A stretch of 38,996 nucleotides of DNA from contig WTCA01000084.1 of the NCBI GenBank assembly GCA_013138805.1, positions 1-38,996 of the forward strand, written 5' to 3'. Source of the stretch: an archaeon. GTDB lineage: Archaea; EX4484-52; GLR71. The notes beneath the pieces were generated by a model. It ran no database searches, was not told the DNA's origin, and saw only the letters and a program-made list of their open reading frames with translations. Numbering within the stretch: position 1 is the stretch's first letter; every line of letters begins with the position of its first letter. A program made the position numbers and the translations under genes. Of this stretch, positions 21,101 through 31,047 are shown one piece after another.

Positions 21101-21848
21101 AAAAGAAGGATTCTTTCTCCAGCAAGCCCATTTTCTCATTTATCTCTTTTCTCGCTTTATTGTCAGCTTCAAACCTGATTCCTGCATCAATATCAATAAG
21201 TATCAGGTTTTCTGGTTTTGCTGCCTGATATTTTTTACTGATTCTTCTTTCGATAAGATCTAAGACATCATCCTCTGACAGCTTCCCGAAAGAATAGTCA
21301 GTCATGCACTTGACAATACGCCGTATCATCTGCCAGAGAAACCCGGTCCCGTAAAAATGAACAATCACAAACTTGCCTGCATCCTCAACAGAGACATCTA
21401 TTTTCCTTACAGGAGACTTTCCTTTGTCTTTCTCAATCCTTGCGAAGTTGGAAAAATCATGCTCTCCTGAGAAAAGTTTTGCCGAGCGGACAAGCCAATC
21501 TATATCAATCTTAGGAAGCTCATATTTCAATATAAGATAAGCATAATGCTTCTTAAGAGGATATCTTATCTTCCCATCAGATTTCCCGATCACAAATATG
21601 TCTTCCGGAAGCTCATGGTTAAGTCTTGATATGCTAAGATTCCCTTTAGGCTCAAACACGGCCAGGTTGCCGCAGGCAGACACACCTCTATCAGTCCTGC
21701 TCAATATCCGAAAACGAGAATTCGCATCAGGATTTATAAGTCCAAGCCTTTTAAGCGCAGAGTTGATCTCGCCTTCCACAGTCCTGCCTTTAGGCTGTAC
21801 CTGCGATCCGCAAAAGTTCCTGCCGATATAAGCGACTTTAAGTATCAT
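21087..21848 (-). CDS. truA: tRNA pseudouridine(38-40) synthase
   Basis: KVAYIGRNFCGSQVQPKGRTVEGEINSAL, catalytic SRTDRGVSACGN, FYGTGFLWQMIRRIV. Confidence 0.93.
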   Translation of the reverse strand: MILKVAYIGRNFCGSQVQPKGRTVEGEINSALKRLGLINPDANSRFRILSRTDRGVSACGNLAVFEPKGNLSISRLNHELPEDIFVIGKSDGKIRYPLKKHYAYLILKYELPKIDIDWLVRSAKLFSGEHDFSNFARIEKDKGKSPVRKIDVSVEDAGKFVIVHFYGTGFLWQMIRRIVKCMTDYSFGKLSEDDVLDLIERRISKKYQAAKPENLILIDIDAGIRFEADNKARKEINEKMGLLEKESFFFSQL

Positions 21849-21883
21849 AAAATAAAATGCACAAAAAGAAATAAAACCTTTTA

Positions 21884-21940
21884 GAGTGCCAGCACCTGCC
21901 CACTGAGCAGAGCTTCGGGGTATTAAACCCAGATAGAACT
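21884..21940 (-). other. GC-rich hairpin element resembling an IS200/IS605 (TnpB-associated) right end
   Basis: Minus strand AGTTCTATCTGGGTTTAATACCCCGAAGCTCTGCTCAGTGGGCAGGTGCTGGCACTC; hairpin CTGCT-CAGTG-GGCAG; shares spaced sequence with 35514-35555. Confidence 0.4.
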
Positions 21941-21946
21941 AAAAAT

Positions 21947-22453
21947 TCAGCAGCAAATGTTAAAATCGGAACAGCAGCTTACCTGCGTCACAATACCGTT
22001 TGTCGCAAGACCGACAAGATCACAAAAACCATTGTATTCATACCTTAAGCACCATGCATTTGTCCTTATCTCCTGCTGTATGTTAACTTTTGCGGATTTT
22101 ATAATATAATCGATAGATATATTGTTCGGATAAACACCTATATATGTCACATCTTTTTCAAAATATAGGGAATATCCAACCTTACTGAGAACATCCCGCT
22201 CATATATCAGGTATTCCTCAATATCATCTGGTATAGATTCATGATCAACCACAGAGATTATATTATCCAAATCAGATTCTATCTGCCTCATAAAAAAGAC
22301 AGTCATATCGCTCTGCATATATGATAGATCAAGTTCACGGTCCTGCGTAAGTATCTCATTCAGGACAGTAAGAGAGAACAGGATAATCACTATGCCTATC
22401 ACAAAGAACTGTCCTTTTCTTGCCTTTGCTTTCGCACAGCAGCATTCAGTCAT
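21947..22453 (-). CDS. Pilin-like protein with class III-type signal
   Basis: N-terminus MTECCCAKAKARKG/QFFVIGIVIILFSLTVLNEIL. Confidence 0.7.
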   Translation of the reverse strand: MTECCCAKAKARKGQFFVIGIVIILFSLTVLNEILTQDRELDLSYMQSDMTVFFMRQIESDLDNIISVVDHESIPDDIEEYLIYERDVLSKVGYSLYFEKDVTYIGVYPNNISIDYIIKSAKVNIQQEIRTNAWCLRYEYNGFCDLVGLATNGIVTQVSCCSDFNICC

Positions 22454-24038
22454 AATACCACGTTTTCAATTTCATAATATATGGCTGCGACATATCCTTA
22501 TTCGCAAGCAGCACAAACTCTTCAGACATCACATTCATCGCATTGTCAGATACCTCAGATACCATATATGTTTTCGGAGACACCCAAAGCACAAGGCTGC
22601 GAAGGAAATGCCAATCATCCCTGGATACGATATTATCTGTAAACCAGGCAGTCCTGCCTGTAAACTTACCGTAATTGACAATAGACACAGGAAGATTCGC
22701 CCCATAGCTTGTCAAAAGTTCAGACTCCATAACAACAAATCGTGACCTGTTCTCAAGATTGCTGTCAAAACCATCGACATGATACACTTCATTATCCATA
22801 TTCAGAACAGAAAAATTATGCGGCATCTCAATACTGAATTTTATATAATTTCCTCTTGAATCAATCTCAACAATTGTATAATTGTTCCCATCCAAAAACA
22901 GCATATCTCCGGCAGAAAGACCTGAAAAATTTCCGTCATTGGTAAAATTACGGTCCTGGTTCTCATCAATATAGACAAGATCGTAATCAATGCCTGAAGA
23001 ATTGATAACAATCACCCCATAATCCTTATGTTTTAAAGACACTATATTAAAGCCATATATGCCGTTCGTTGAATTGATAACTTCTGAATAATTCAACGTA
23101 CCACTATTATCGCCGGAACAAGGTGATGGATTATTTACTGTGCATTTGGCCATACCTATTGTATGGTTAGTTTCACCCAGGTATACATCAACAGTCCCGG
23201 CAGTCATGTTCCACGAATTTTCAACTGAGAGATTGAATCTAACAGAACTCTCAGTACTAAGATAAAAAGGAAATGCATAAAAATACTTATGCAGGTTATA
23301 TATATCCTCAGAAGGGCGGGCATAAGATATATAAGATCCCTCTGCACCTGAAGGCAGCACTGTCGTGCTGTTCCACTTAAGGCCGAATATATCTTTTTGG
23401 ACATCAAGATTCACAAGCGACTCATTGCTAAGATTAGACACCTGTATTATTCCCTTACCAGACAGAAGAAAAGTTGAAAGTTTTTGATGATAAGCTGAAT
23501 TCATAAGCGTTATGTTCCCGAGCATATCAACATAAGGCCCTTCAAAAGGAATAAGCAGGACATCAAAATGTCTCCAGTCACCAGTCCAGGTAGTATTGCG
23601 CACCTCAAAACGTGTCTCTCTTCCGTTTATGATAACAGATTCATCCTGACCGAAAAAATTCTGGGATATGTTAGTGCTATAGCAAAGATATACATCATTA
23701 TCATATGTCAGGACTCCTACACGCAGAAGCGGATTTATAAGATTGTACGTAGATATGGCCACGCCCATATTCTGAAAATCGGACATATACATCGCAAGAG
23801 CCAAAAAAGAATCCTGGCTATCTGCAACAAGCATATCTGTATAGCCCAAACGGCTCATAACTTCCGCAATCTCACGCGACTCCTGGGAAAGTCTTGAGAT
23901 GCGCCAGTCATTCCCATCAGGTACAACATCAATCACCCTTGCCGAATAGCTCAGAAGAATCATGATAGCTATGACAGCCTCAAGACTATGTATGAACCCG
24001 TCACGTCGCCTGCGCGACGATACAGCATTCAAGCACAT
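22446..24038 (-). CDS. Large pilin-like / pilus-associated exported protein
   Basis: ORF 22446..24089; start MCLNAVSSRRRRDG/FIHSLEAVIAIMILLSY gives a prepilin-like N-terminus; sequon-containing extracellular domain. Confidence 0.7.
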   Translation of the reverse strand: MCLNAVSSRRRRDGFIHSLEAVIAIMILLSYSARVIDVVPDGNDWRISRLSQESREIAEVMSRLGYTDMLVADSQDSFLALAMYMSDFQNMGVAISTYNLINPLLRVGVLTYDNDVYLCYSTNISQNFFGQDESVIINGRETRFEVRNTTWTGDWRHFDVLLIPFEGPYVDMLGNITLMNSAYHQKLSTFLLSGKGIIQVSNLSNESLVNLDVQKDIFGLKWNSTTVLPSGAEGSYISYARPSEDIYNLHKYFYAFPFYLSTESSVRFNLSVENSWNMTAGTVDVYLGETNHTIGMAKCTVNNPSPCSGDNSGTLNYSEVINSTNGIYGFNIVSLKHKDYGVIVINSSGIDYDLVYIDENQDRNFTNDGNFSGLSAGDMLFLDGNNYTIVEIDSRGNYIKFSIEMPHNFSVLNMDNEVYHVDGFDSNLENRSRFVVMESELLTSYGANLPVSIVNYGKFTGRTAWFTDNIVSRDDWHFLRSLVLWVSPKTYMVSEVSDNAMNVMSEEFVLLANKDMSQPYIMKLKTWYYD

Positions 24039-24085
24039 TGCTTTTCCATAACCGCAAAATACCATAACAATCAACATGATTTCAT

Positions 24086-24778
24086 TCAAAAAAACATTAT
24101 TTTTATCCTTGCAATAAACCCGTCAAGAACAGAATACCTGTTCACAGTAACCATATTCCTTTCCACACTGCCCCAACCATATGACAGTATTGTCCTTTCA
24201 AAGATAACAAAATTTCCGTCAGGATCAATCCTTGATAGTGTATAATTCATGCCGGATATTAACAGTGTATCACTTTCATAGAGGCCCAAAGACAATGCAT
24301 CTGCTTCTACATCAACAGTGGTATAGGTTAAGGATGTCGTATTCTTAACTGTAAGATTTACAGTAAAAGGATTATACGTCTTGTTGAATACAGCGCTGCC
24401 AGTATGGTCATAGCCGTCCATATCTCTAGTGAGGATGACAGGGTACTGGTCAATCTCAATCTTCTGCCTGTACCTATAATTCTCATCTATGGAATCGCGG
24501 AGTTCAGTCTTGTTCTCAGCATAGCTATAAATCTGTACCTCATTTATGACATGATCTTCTGTCTCTATCATATTCATGAATCTTTCAGAAAATATCCATG
24601 CCTCAGCACGGAGATTGTTGCGGTCTATTGAACTGTAGAACGGGCCGATAGAATCTAATGCAGTAGTTGAAGCATAAACTATGGAAAGCGCAAGAAGAAA
24701 GAAAGCGAAGAGATAATCTATGTTTAGCTGGCCTTTACGCAAGGAAGTATTGTTTTCGCAAGAGGTGGAATAAAACAT
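24086..24778 (-). CDS. Pilin-like protein with class III-type signal
   Basis: TSLRKG/QLNIDYLFAFFLLALSIVYA. Confidence 0.7.
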   Translation of the reverse strand: MFYSTSCENNTSLRKGQLNIDYLFAFFLLALSIVYASTTALDSIGPFYSSIDRNNLRAEAWIFSERFMNMIETEDHVINEVQIYSYAENKTELRDSIDENYRYRQKIEIDQYPVILTRDMDGYDHTGSAVFNKTYNPFTVNLTVKNTTSLTYTTVDVEADALSLGLYESDTLLISGMNYTLSRIDPDGNFVIFERTILSYGWGSVERNMVTVNRYSVLDGFIARIKIMFF

Positions 24779-24783
24779 AGTAT

Positions 24784-25716
24784 CTACCCGAAGACCAAGA
24801 ACACCACAAATGCGACCACAGACAGGACAATTGCATGCTTTACGCCGGCAGCCGCAGAGCCCTCGCTGATTTCACCTGCCATAAGGCCGCTTGTTATCGC
24901 CTGCACCATAGCCATTATAAAGAACAGGGCTTCAAAATAGCACAGCTGACCTTCACCAAAACCGAAAGGCACACATATGGAGCACACAAAGGGAACCATA
25001 GTGCAGTAATCTACATCTCCTGATGATGAGCTGGATGACCCGAAAAGGTTAACTTCCACAAGCCCTGAAGATAGAAGAGGTATAAGAATATTATACATCA
25101 TAAGAGCAATCACAAGGAAAAGTACAGAGATAAAATACATCATGATGACCTGCTGCGACATATCTGATTTCCTTTCATCACCAAGCCCTTTTATTGTCTT
25201 TATATCTGTGGAAAGGTCATCCATCACTTCAGTGACATCACCTCCCGCATTGAACGCTTCAAGAATTATGGTGAATGAACGCTTCATTATAGTGCTGTAC
25301 TTAAGCCTGTCAGCAAGAGATGACATGACCTGCATAAAAGGCATACCCCATGAAAGCTGATGTACTGCTCTGGATATCTCCTGATTAAGTTCACCATAGT
25401 CTGTATTCTGACGGCTCTTCAACGCATCCTGAAAAGTCATGCCGCTCTTCTTGGCTTCAGCAAAATCCCTCAGGAATCTTGGAAAATGATCCTCCATCTT
25501 ACTATATTTAGAAAAGTTGAGATACGCATATAATGATGATGGAATAATAGACATTATTGCCCCAATAAACAGTACAATAATACCAACAGACTGCAGAAGA
25601 GGATCAAATGCAAGAGTGAATCCAAAGATGATGAATAAGATACCTAAGACAAGAGAGCCCAGCTTGATAAGTTTCTCATTCTCCGGCCTGAAAAATAATT
25701 TTATGTCAAAAGCCAT
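24784..25716 (-). CDS. Type II/IV secretion integral membrane protein (TadC/T2SSF-like), second copy
   Basis: DFAEAKKSGMTFQDAL, LNQEISRAVHQLSWGMPFMQVMSSLADRLKYSTIMKRSFTIILEAFNAGGDVTEVMDDLSTDI plus several TM segments. Confidence 0.87.
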   Translation of the reverse strand: MAFDIKLFFRPENEKLIKLGSLVLGILFIIFGFTLAFDPLLQSVGIIVLFIGAIMSIIPSSLYAYLNFSKYSKMEDHFPRFLRDFAEAKKSGMTFQDALKSRQNTDYGELNQEISRAVHQLSWGMPFMQVMSSLADRLKYSTIMKRSFTIILEAFNAGGDVTEVMDDLSTDIKTIKGLGDERKSDMSQQVIMMYFISVLFLVIALMMYNILIPLLSSGLVEVNLFGSSSSSSGDVDYCTMVPFVCSICVPFGFGEGQLCYFEALFFIMAMVQAITSGLMAGEISEGSAAAGVKHAIVLSVVAFVVFLVFG

Positions 25717-25718
25717 CT

Positions 25719-26645
25719 CTATTTCATCTCCGGTGTTATTCCTTTTATAAATATTATTATACCTGCAGACACGATTGGTATGATAAAAAATATCAAAGCC
25801 ATCTGAGAGCCTACAATCATCCCTGAAAGGTCAGTGCCTCCCATTGAACCCATTATAGCTGTTATGACCATGAACATGATAGAGCCGATCATCACGACTG
25901 TAAGATACATTTCAACAATCATTGAAAGCTTCTGCTGGAACGCCTTGAGTGTCATCTTATAACGCGCAAGAGCCGCTTTTGACTTTTCATGAAGATATAT
26001 CCTAAGATCACCCCCTGCCATTTCCACAGTCCTCATACCCCACAAAAGATCAACAAACTGGTTTGACGGTGTTCTCTCTGCCGCATTCTTAAGCGCACTC
26101 AGCATATCTATACCAAGAACATCCACTTCCTCAACAATCTTCCTCGCTTCTTTGGATATCTCACCATAATCATCAAACTTAGCAAGAGTCCTGAACATAG
26201 CTATAGGAGGCGTACCGCCACCGGATATAGTCGCAAGGTAAAGAGTAGCATAAGGCACAAGGCCGTCTATCTTTTTCTCTCTCTCGCCCATGCATATCCC
26301 GGGATATACGTAGAAAAAAGCAAATATAAGGACAGAAAAGAAAACTGCACCGAAAACTGAGAGGAACAGTGACATGAACAGGCTACCTGTTATCAGAAGT
26401 ACTAATATAGATAGTGGCAGTGCCATGAAAAAAAAAACAGCAGCAGATGTGACAGCAGCGACAGAGATATAGTCTTCTAAAGACATATTTATATCTGCTT
26501 TTTTCAGGGAAACCTTAAGGCTCTGGAAATAAATGAAATAAGGCTGAATATGAGGCACTGCAAGATTTGATGCAAACCTGGCATAATCAAATTTTTCATG
26601 TGTATCTTCAGTATTTTTTGGAGGTTCAGAAGTCTTCAACGTCAT
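25719..26645 (-). CDS. Type II/IV secretion integral membrane protein (TadC/T2SSF-like), first copy
   Basis: LATISGGGTPPIAMFRTLAKFDDYGEISKEARKIVEEVDVLGIDMLSALKNAAERTPSNQFVDLLWGMRTVEMAGGDL; TM segments. Confidence 0.87.
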   Translation of the reverse strand: MTLKTSEPPKNTEDTHEKFDYARFASNLAVPHIQPYFIYFQSLKVSLKKADINMSLEDYISVAAVTSAAVFFFMALPLSILVLLITGSLFMSLFLSVFGAVFFSVLIFAFFYVYPGICMGEREKKIDGLVPYATLYLATISGGGTPPIAMFRTLAKFDDYGEISKEARKIVEEVDVLGIDMLSALKNAAERTPSNQFVDLLWGMRTVEMAGGDLRIYLHEKSKAALARYKMTLKAFQQKLSMIVEMYLTVVMIGSIMFMVITAIMGSMGGTDLSGMIVGSQMALIFFIIPIVSAGIIIFIKGITPEMK

Positions 26646-28761
26646 AATCCTCCCCTATAAGATCCATAAGTGTTCTGGTGTCATTGTAGTATGCCTTTAT
26701 GACTTCATTGACCCGCATAAAATTGGTGATATACTTATCAGACATCCACTCAAGCACCTTCATCCTTTGGCGTAGCTGGTCTTTGAGCTGATTTACGCTT
26801 ATGCCTGTCTCAGCAGATATCTTGCCTAAAAGATAGCTGTCAGAGATGACAGAGAATGTGTCATTAAAAGGGTTCCATTCAAATGGCTTGTTTGTTATGA
26901 TTTCATCTTTTTCTGAATCATATCCTTTTATCTCTTGTATCTGGGTTACCCGTCTCACATATCCGTTCTTGAGCTTGATTCTTTTCACAAAGACAAGCAT
27001 ATCCAGTGTCTCGATAAGGGATTTGGAGAGATTTATAGGCCTTGTGACCAGCCTGTCTATCACTTTTTCAAACGAGTCTGCATGGAAAGTAGAAAGTCCG
27101 GGATGCCCTGTCGCTATCTGCTGGAAAAGGACAGATGCCTCAACACCACGTATCTCGCCCACAACAATATAATCAGGTCTCTGACGCAGAGAGCTTTTCA
27201 GAAGGTCAAACATGCTGACCTCACCACGATGCTTACCTGTAGTATCTGCCTCCCCGAAACCAGATCTTGAGACTTCAGGCACCCAGTGCTCATGAGGCAG
27301 CTTAAGCTCAGGTGTGTCTTCTATTGACACTATTTTAGCTGTAGGCTTTATGAACATTGAAAGAGCGTTCAGGACAGAAGTTTTCCCTGAAGCTGTAGCA
27401 CCCACAATCAAGATAGATTTACCATGCTCGATATTAAGCCATAGATATGCAAGCATACGGGAATCAATACTTCCGAAATTCATCATATGCACAGGTGTCA
27501 AAGGTTCCTTAAGAAATCGCCTTATTGTTATGTTTGAGCCTCTTGAAGCGATATCTGTAGCAAGGGTGGCCTGGACTCTCGAACCGTCAGGCAGAGCGCC
27601 CTGAAGTATCGGTTCTGCCATAGATATCGCCCTTCCGGTCTTCTGCGATATCCTCATGACAAGCTTATCCAGCACCTCATGTGTCTCAAAAACGACATCT
27701 GTCTGCAGTGAGCCAAGCTTTGGATCCCTGTGATACACATAGACAGGTATGCCCATACCGTCACAGCTTATATCCTCAACCTGCGGATCATTCAGCAGCG
27801 GCTGCATACGGCCAAGACCTATAAAATCACGGAGTATATAATACTTATATATATCAAGCTTGCTTGCATCTATATTAAACTTAAAACGCTTCAGTATCTT
27901 GTCCATCATAGATACTATATACTCTTCAGAAGACTCCTTGCTGAAAGATTTGAAATCAACATCAATTTCATCTTCAATAACTGTCTTTATCTGTAATATA
28001 CGGCTCTTGTCCTGAGCAGACTGCACAGGCTCAACAACTTTGTATACCAGGCTGTTTGCCTTATTATCCCAGACAACATTTGCCCAGGCATACACTTTCT
28101 CACCACGTTTAGGAGATGGAGGTGTCAACGGATATTTTATATCAGTCTTCAGAAAATCATCAGCAGTAAGATCTTTTCGCACCCTGACTGTTTTTACTTC
28201 AAGATTTTTGAGATCAACACTTTTTATATCATCCTTAAGCTGATTTTCTTTATTCTTAGAATTATCTTCTGGTGCATCATTGTTAAAGTAAGACCCGCCG
28301 ACTGGTGTCGCGATGTAAGGAATAACTGCTCCTATACGGGCAGGAGCAAAGTTCACATTTCCTGAAGAGTCTATCTGTTCTGCCTTAACAGAAGATATAT
28401 TCTCTTGTTGAGATAAGGGCTGGACATTACCACCAGAACCGGATATCGAACCGGAACCGGATATCGAACCAGAACCGGATATCGAACCAGATTTAGGTAT
28501 TGAACCTGATTGCGGCTGCCCGGGATACATGCTAGGAAAATAGCCGGAAGATGGTGCATTCTCCTCAATTATAACAATAGGAGAAGACTTGCCTTCTGAA
28601 GATGAAGAAGAATGTAAACCAAGATTTTTAATTTTAGAGACTAATCTATCAGTATTTTCTGCGCGTGTCCTGTCAAGAGACCTGCGCCTTGCAGAATGTT
28701 TGTATTTTTTTGCAAATGTCCTTGTTACTTTTCTGAGATTGAACTTCTTAATACATCCCAC
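26626..28761 (-). CDS. Type II/IV secretion system ATPase (TadA/FlaI/VirB11 type) with long low-complexity N-terminal extension
   Basis: Walker A ILIVGATASGKTSVLNAL, Asp box IVSIEDTPELKLPHEHW, Walker B RPDYIVVGEIRGVEA, His box GHPGLSTFHADS. Confidence 0.95.
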   Translation of the reverse strand: MGCIKKFNLRKVTRTFAKKYKHSARRRSLDRTRAENTDRLVSKIKNLGLHSSSSSEGKSSPIVIIEENAPSSGYFPSMYPGQPQSGSIPKSGSISGSGSISGSGSISGSGGNVQPLSQQENISSVKAEQIDSSGNVNFAPARIGAVIPYIATPVGGSYFNNDAPEDNSKNKENQLKDDIKSVDLKNLEVKTVRVRKDLTADDFLKTDIKYPLTPPSPKRGEKVYAWANVVWDNKANSLVYKVVEPVQSAQDKSRILQIKTVIEDEIDVDFKSFSKESSEEYIVSMMDKILKRFKFNIDASKLDIYKYYILRDFIGLGRMQPLLNDPQVEDISCDGMGIPVYVYHRDPKLGSLQTDVVFETHEVLDKLVMRISQKTGRAISMAEPILQGALPDGSRVQATLATDIASRGSNITIRRFLKEPLTPVHMMNFGSIDSRMLAYLWLNIEHGKSILIVGATASGKTSVLNALSMFIKPTAKIVSIEDTPELKLPHEHWVPEVSRSGFGEADTTGKHRGEVSMFDLLKSSLRQRPDYIVVGEIRGVEASVLFQQIATGHPGLSTFHADSFEKVIDRLVTRPINLSKSLIETLDMLVFVKRIKLKNGYVRRVTQIQEIKGYDSEKDEIITNKPFEWNPFNDTFSVISDSYLLGKISAETGISVNQLKDQLRQRMKVLEWMSDKYITNFMRVNEVIKAYYNDTRTLMDLIGEDYDVEDF
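28435..28494 (-). repeat. In-frame 18-bp tandem repeat (ggatatcgaaccRgaacc) encoding GSGSIS units
   Basis: About three tandem copies in the ATPase N-terminal extension, SGSISGSGSISGSGSISGSGG. Confidence 0.9.
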
Positions 28762-29185
28762 CTCTCAAAAATATTGAAGACCCATCATATTCTATCTTGA
28801 TTGACCTACCCGAGCTTGACACAATACCCGACACAAAAACAGGAGTATCTGTAATCATTCTGTTATCGCCCATCTTTATCATGAACTGCTTTCTGGGAGG
28901 ATTAAAGCCGGATATTATGTAATTGTCCCTGCTGACTTCACTTGGTATGTCAAGCACAACATAGCCTGACGTCACATTTGCGAACACGAGCCTGTCAATT
29001 GCAGACAATATGAAATTAGATATCTGTGCAACATTCTGGTCTTCAAAATCATCTGATACACGATTGTTTATGCTGTTGAACGTCGCTGACACACCAGTAA
29101 GCACAACAATGCTCAAAGCGACAAAGAGTATCTCTTCAAGCACAATATTCTGTCCTTTGCGCTTTTTCACAAAAAGTCGCATCAT
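28748..29185 (-). CDS. Pilin-like protein with class III-type signal
   Basis: MMRLFVKKRKG/QNIVLEEILFVALSIVVLTGV. Confidence 0.75.
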   Translation of the reverse strand: MMRLFVKKRKGQNIVLEEILFVALSIVVLTGVSATFNSINNRVSDDFEDQNVAQISNFILSAIDRLVFANVTSGYVVLDIPSEVSRDNYIISGFNPPRKQFMIKMGDNRMITDTPVFVSGIVSSSGRSIKIEYDGSSIFLRGGMY

Positions 29186-29189
29186 ATCA

Positions 29190-30137
29190 CTAACTGCCGA
29201 AAGACATTGTTACGGGAGTCACTGTAAGAGGCCCACCTGTCTTCTCTGCAGGTTGAGTACTTTCCACAAAACGGTCAAGCCCTGTTATTGTTATTGATGT
29301 CTTAGACTGGCCAAAATCAAGCGCCCCGGCGAGAGTATTTCCTTTTTTTGTAATCTGGACAAGATTCCCTTTACCTCTGCTGTCATCCAGATCATCAAGC
29401 TCTCTGTAGACAAGTTTGAATATGACTTTATACTTGTCACCGTGCGGCACTGTCCTCACCACGATGACACCTGCATTATTGACACCTGAGAAACCTGTGA
29501 CAGGCTTTTCAGGCCCGGCTATAGTGACATATTCGCTACCTGCCGTACAGTCTATATACTCTATCTTATATTCTGAATTAAGGATATATCCCTCACCAAC
29601 ACCACCCACAGTCGGTCCCTCTGTACAGGTTAAGTCAACTACACTTGAACCTGGACATAAATTTGAAATTGTGCAGGTATTTGAAGGAGGCAAAAGCACA
29701 TCATCCCCATTTCCTCCACTATACATCCCCTGCGAAATCGGGTTGAACCCGTCAAGCGGAATCCACAGTCCTGTAGCCGATGCGACACCGCTCGTAATAA
29801 TAGTATATGTTACTGAATTTTTCCTGTCAGGCGGAACATTCACTTTTATGCTCCCGTCTGCCTGTTTTTCCATAGATGCACCTTCAATGACCATTTCACC
29901 CCTTAGATTAATGTTCACCACTCTTGACCCGCCGGACATAGAGACCTCATCTGTTGCCTTTTTTATTTCCTGCATTATAGATACTGCCTGTGTTATCTCC
30001 GAATTGGATTTGCTCTTGTCCAGCATAGGAAGACCCCACCACAAAGCACCGGAGACCGCAGCGATTGTAATTCCTGTAAGCAGGATCATAGAGACTATCT
30101 GAACCTGCGCCTTTCTTCCATAGAAACATTTACCCAT
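29190..30137 (-). CDS. Pilin-like protein, 315 aa
   Basis: MGKCFYGRKA/QVQIVSMILLTGITIAAVSGALW. Confidence 0.72.
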   Translation of the reverse strand: MGKCFYGRKAQVQIVSMILLTGITIAAVSGALWWGLPMLDKSKSNSEITQAVSIMQEIKKATDEVSMSGGSRVVNINLRGEMVIEGASMEKQADGSIKVNVPPDRKNSVTYTIITSGVASATGLWIPLDGFNPISQGMYSGGNGDDVLLPPSNTCTISNLCPGSSVVDLTCTEGPTVGGVGEGYILNSEYKIEYIDCTAGSEYVTIAGPEKPVTGFSGVNNAGVIVVRTVPHGDKYKVIFKLVYRELDDLDDSRGKGNLVQITKKGNTLAGALDFGQSKTSITITGLDRFVESTQPAEKTGGPLTVTPVTMSFGS

Positions 30138-30239
30138 AAAAACACCTCTGAAACATCAATATATTATCAGACTATAGTTATTGATAATTTGTGTCTTTGT
30201 AGAATATATAGTTTTTACGGAAAAGAAAGGAAATCAAGA

Positions 30240-30298
30240 GAATAAAATAGAAATAAAAAAGAGATAAGAAAAAAAGAAAGGGGGAAAAAGGAAAAAGC
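30240..30298 (-). terminator. Oligo-pyrimidine/oligo-T terminator downstream of the probable major pilin
   Basis: Minus-strand sequence after the stop: GGCTTTTTCCTTTTTCCCCCTTTCTTTTTTTCTTATCTCTTTTTT. Confidence 0.65.
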
Positions 30299-30820
30299 CT
30301 AACAGAAAGTATCTGCCGCATTAGCCAGATTGCAGCCATAAGATACTGTAACACCTGAATCTAAAATTAATTCATAAGTTACAGTTGTTACTGAATCACC
30401 CGGAAGAGCTAAAGGATTTATAAGATCTGTGACTTCCAAAACACATACATCACCAACTTCAATCGTACCTACACTAGTACATGTTCCAGCAAAAGTTGCA
30501 TCAAATCTTAAATCCCCATCTTCTTTAACACTTAATTTAGTACCATCAAACTCTGGAATTTCAAGTGATCCTACATTTTTAATATAATAATCAACATCAC
30601 CAGCAGCAGCGGCAGCACCCTTCACCTGAATAATCCTAAACTCAGTCCGCATCTTATTAGATTGAGCATCTACCTGCTCACCGATAGCTTCTGTCTGCTT
30701 CTCACTCATGTTCATTATGAACTCATATGCAAGACCGGCTGCAGCGACAGTCATCATAAGCAATAGTACTATTGCAATTACAGGAGTAATACCTTTTCTC
30801 CTAACATTTGTTTTTACCAT
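30299..30820 (-). CDS. Probable major type IV pilin / archaellin-like pilin
   Basis: MVKTNVRRKG/ITPVIAIVLLLMMTVAAAGLAYEFI: canonical archaeal class III prepilin N-terminus; RBS-like gaggtaat upstream on the minus strand. Confidence 0.88.
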   Translation of the reverse strand: MVKTNVRRKGITPVIAIVLLLMMTVAAAGLAYEFIMNMSEKQTEAIGEQVDAQSNKMRTEFRIIQVKGAAAAAGDVDYYIKNVGSLEIPEFDGTKLSVKEDGDLRFDATFAGTCTSVGTIEVGDVCVLEVTDLINPLALPGDSVTTVTYELILDSGVTVSYGCNLANAADTFC

Positions 30821-30825
30821 AATTA

Positions 30826-31044
30826 TTACCTCTTTTTATTACTTAATACCTTATAGACCCTCAACAATATTATCGCATTGAAATACAGCGCACCGACAAC
30901 AAGGAGAAGAAGCATATTTGTTATGCTCACTGCCAGAAGGCTTGAATTGAGCATACCTCCCCCAAGTATCAAAAATGCTGAGATTGTCATAAGCATAATA
31001 CATATTACCAAAAAATTTTCAAGCATTTCAGTCCCTAATCTCAT
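30826..31044 (-). CDS. Small two-TM membrane protein in pilus operon
   Basis: FLVICIMLMTISAFLILGGGML and MLLLLVVGALYFNAIILLRVY. Confidence 0.65.
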   Translation of the reverse strand: MRLGTEMLENFLVICIMLMTISAFLILGGGMLNSSLLAVSITNMLLLLVVGALYFNAIILLRVYKVLSNKKR

Positions 31045-31047
31045 AAA

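Noticed and set aside
21884-21945. Possible tRNA (GGGTTTAATACCC looks like a T-arm)
   Set aside because: No matching acceptor, D or anticodon arms in the expected positions; better explained as a hairpin or IS-end-like element.
29416-30102. 228-aa plus-strand ORF opposite the 315-aa pilin-like gene
   Set aside because: Shadow ORF; the opposite strand has the prepilin signal and operon context.
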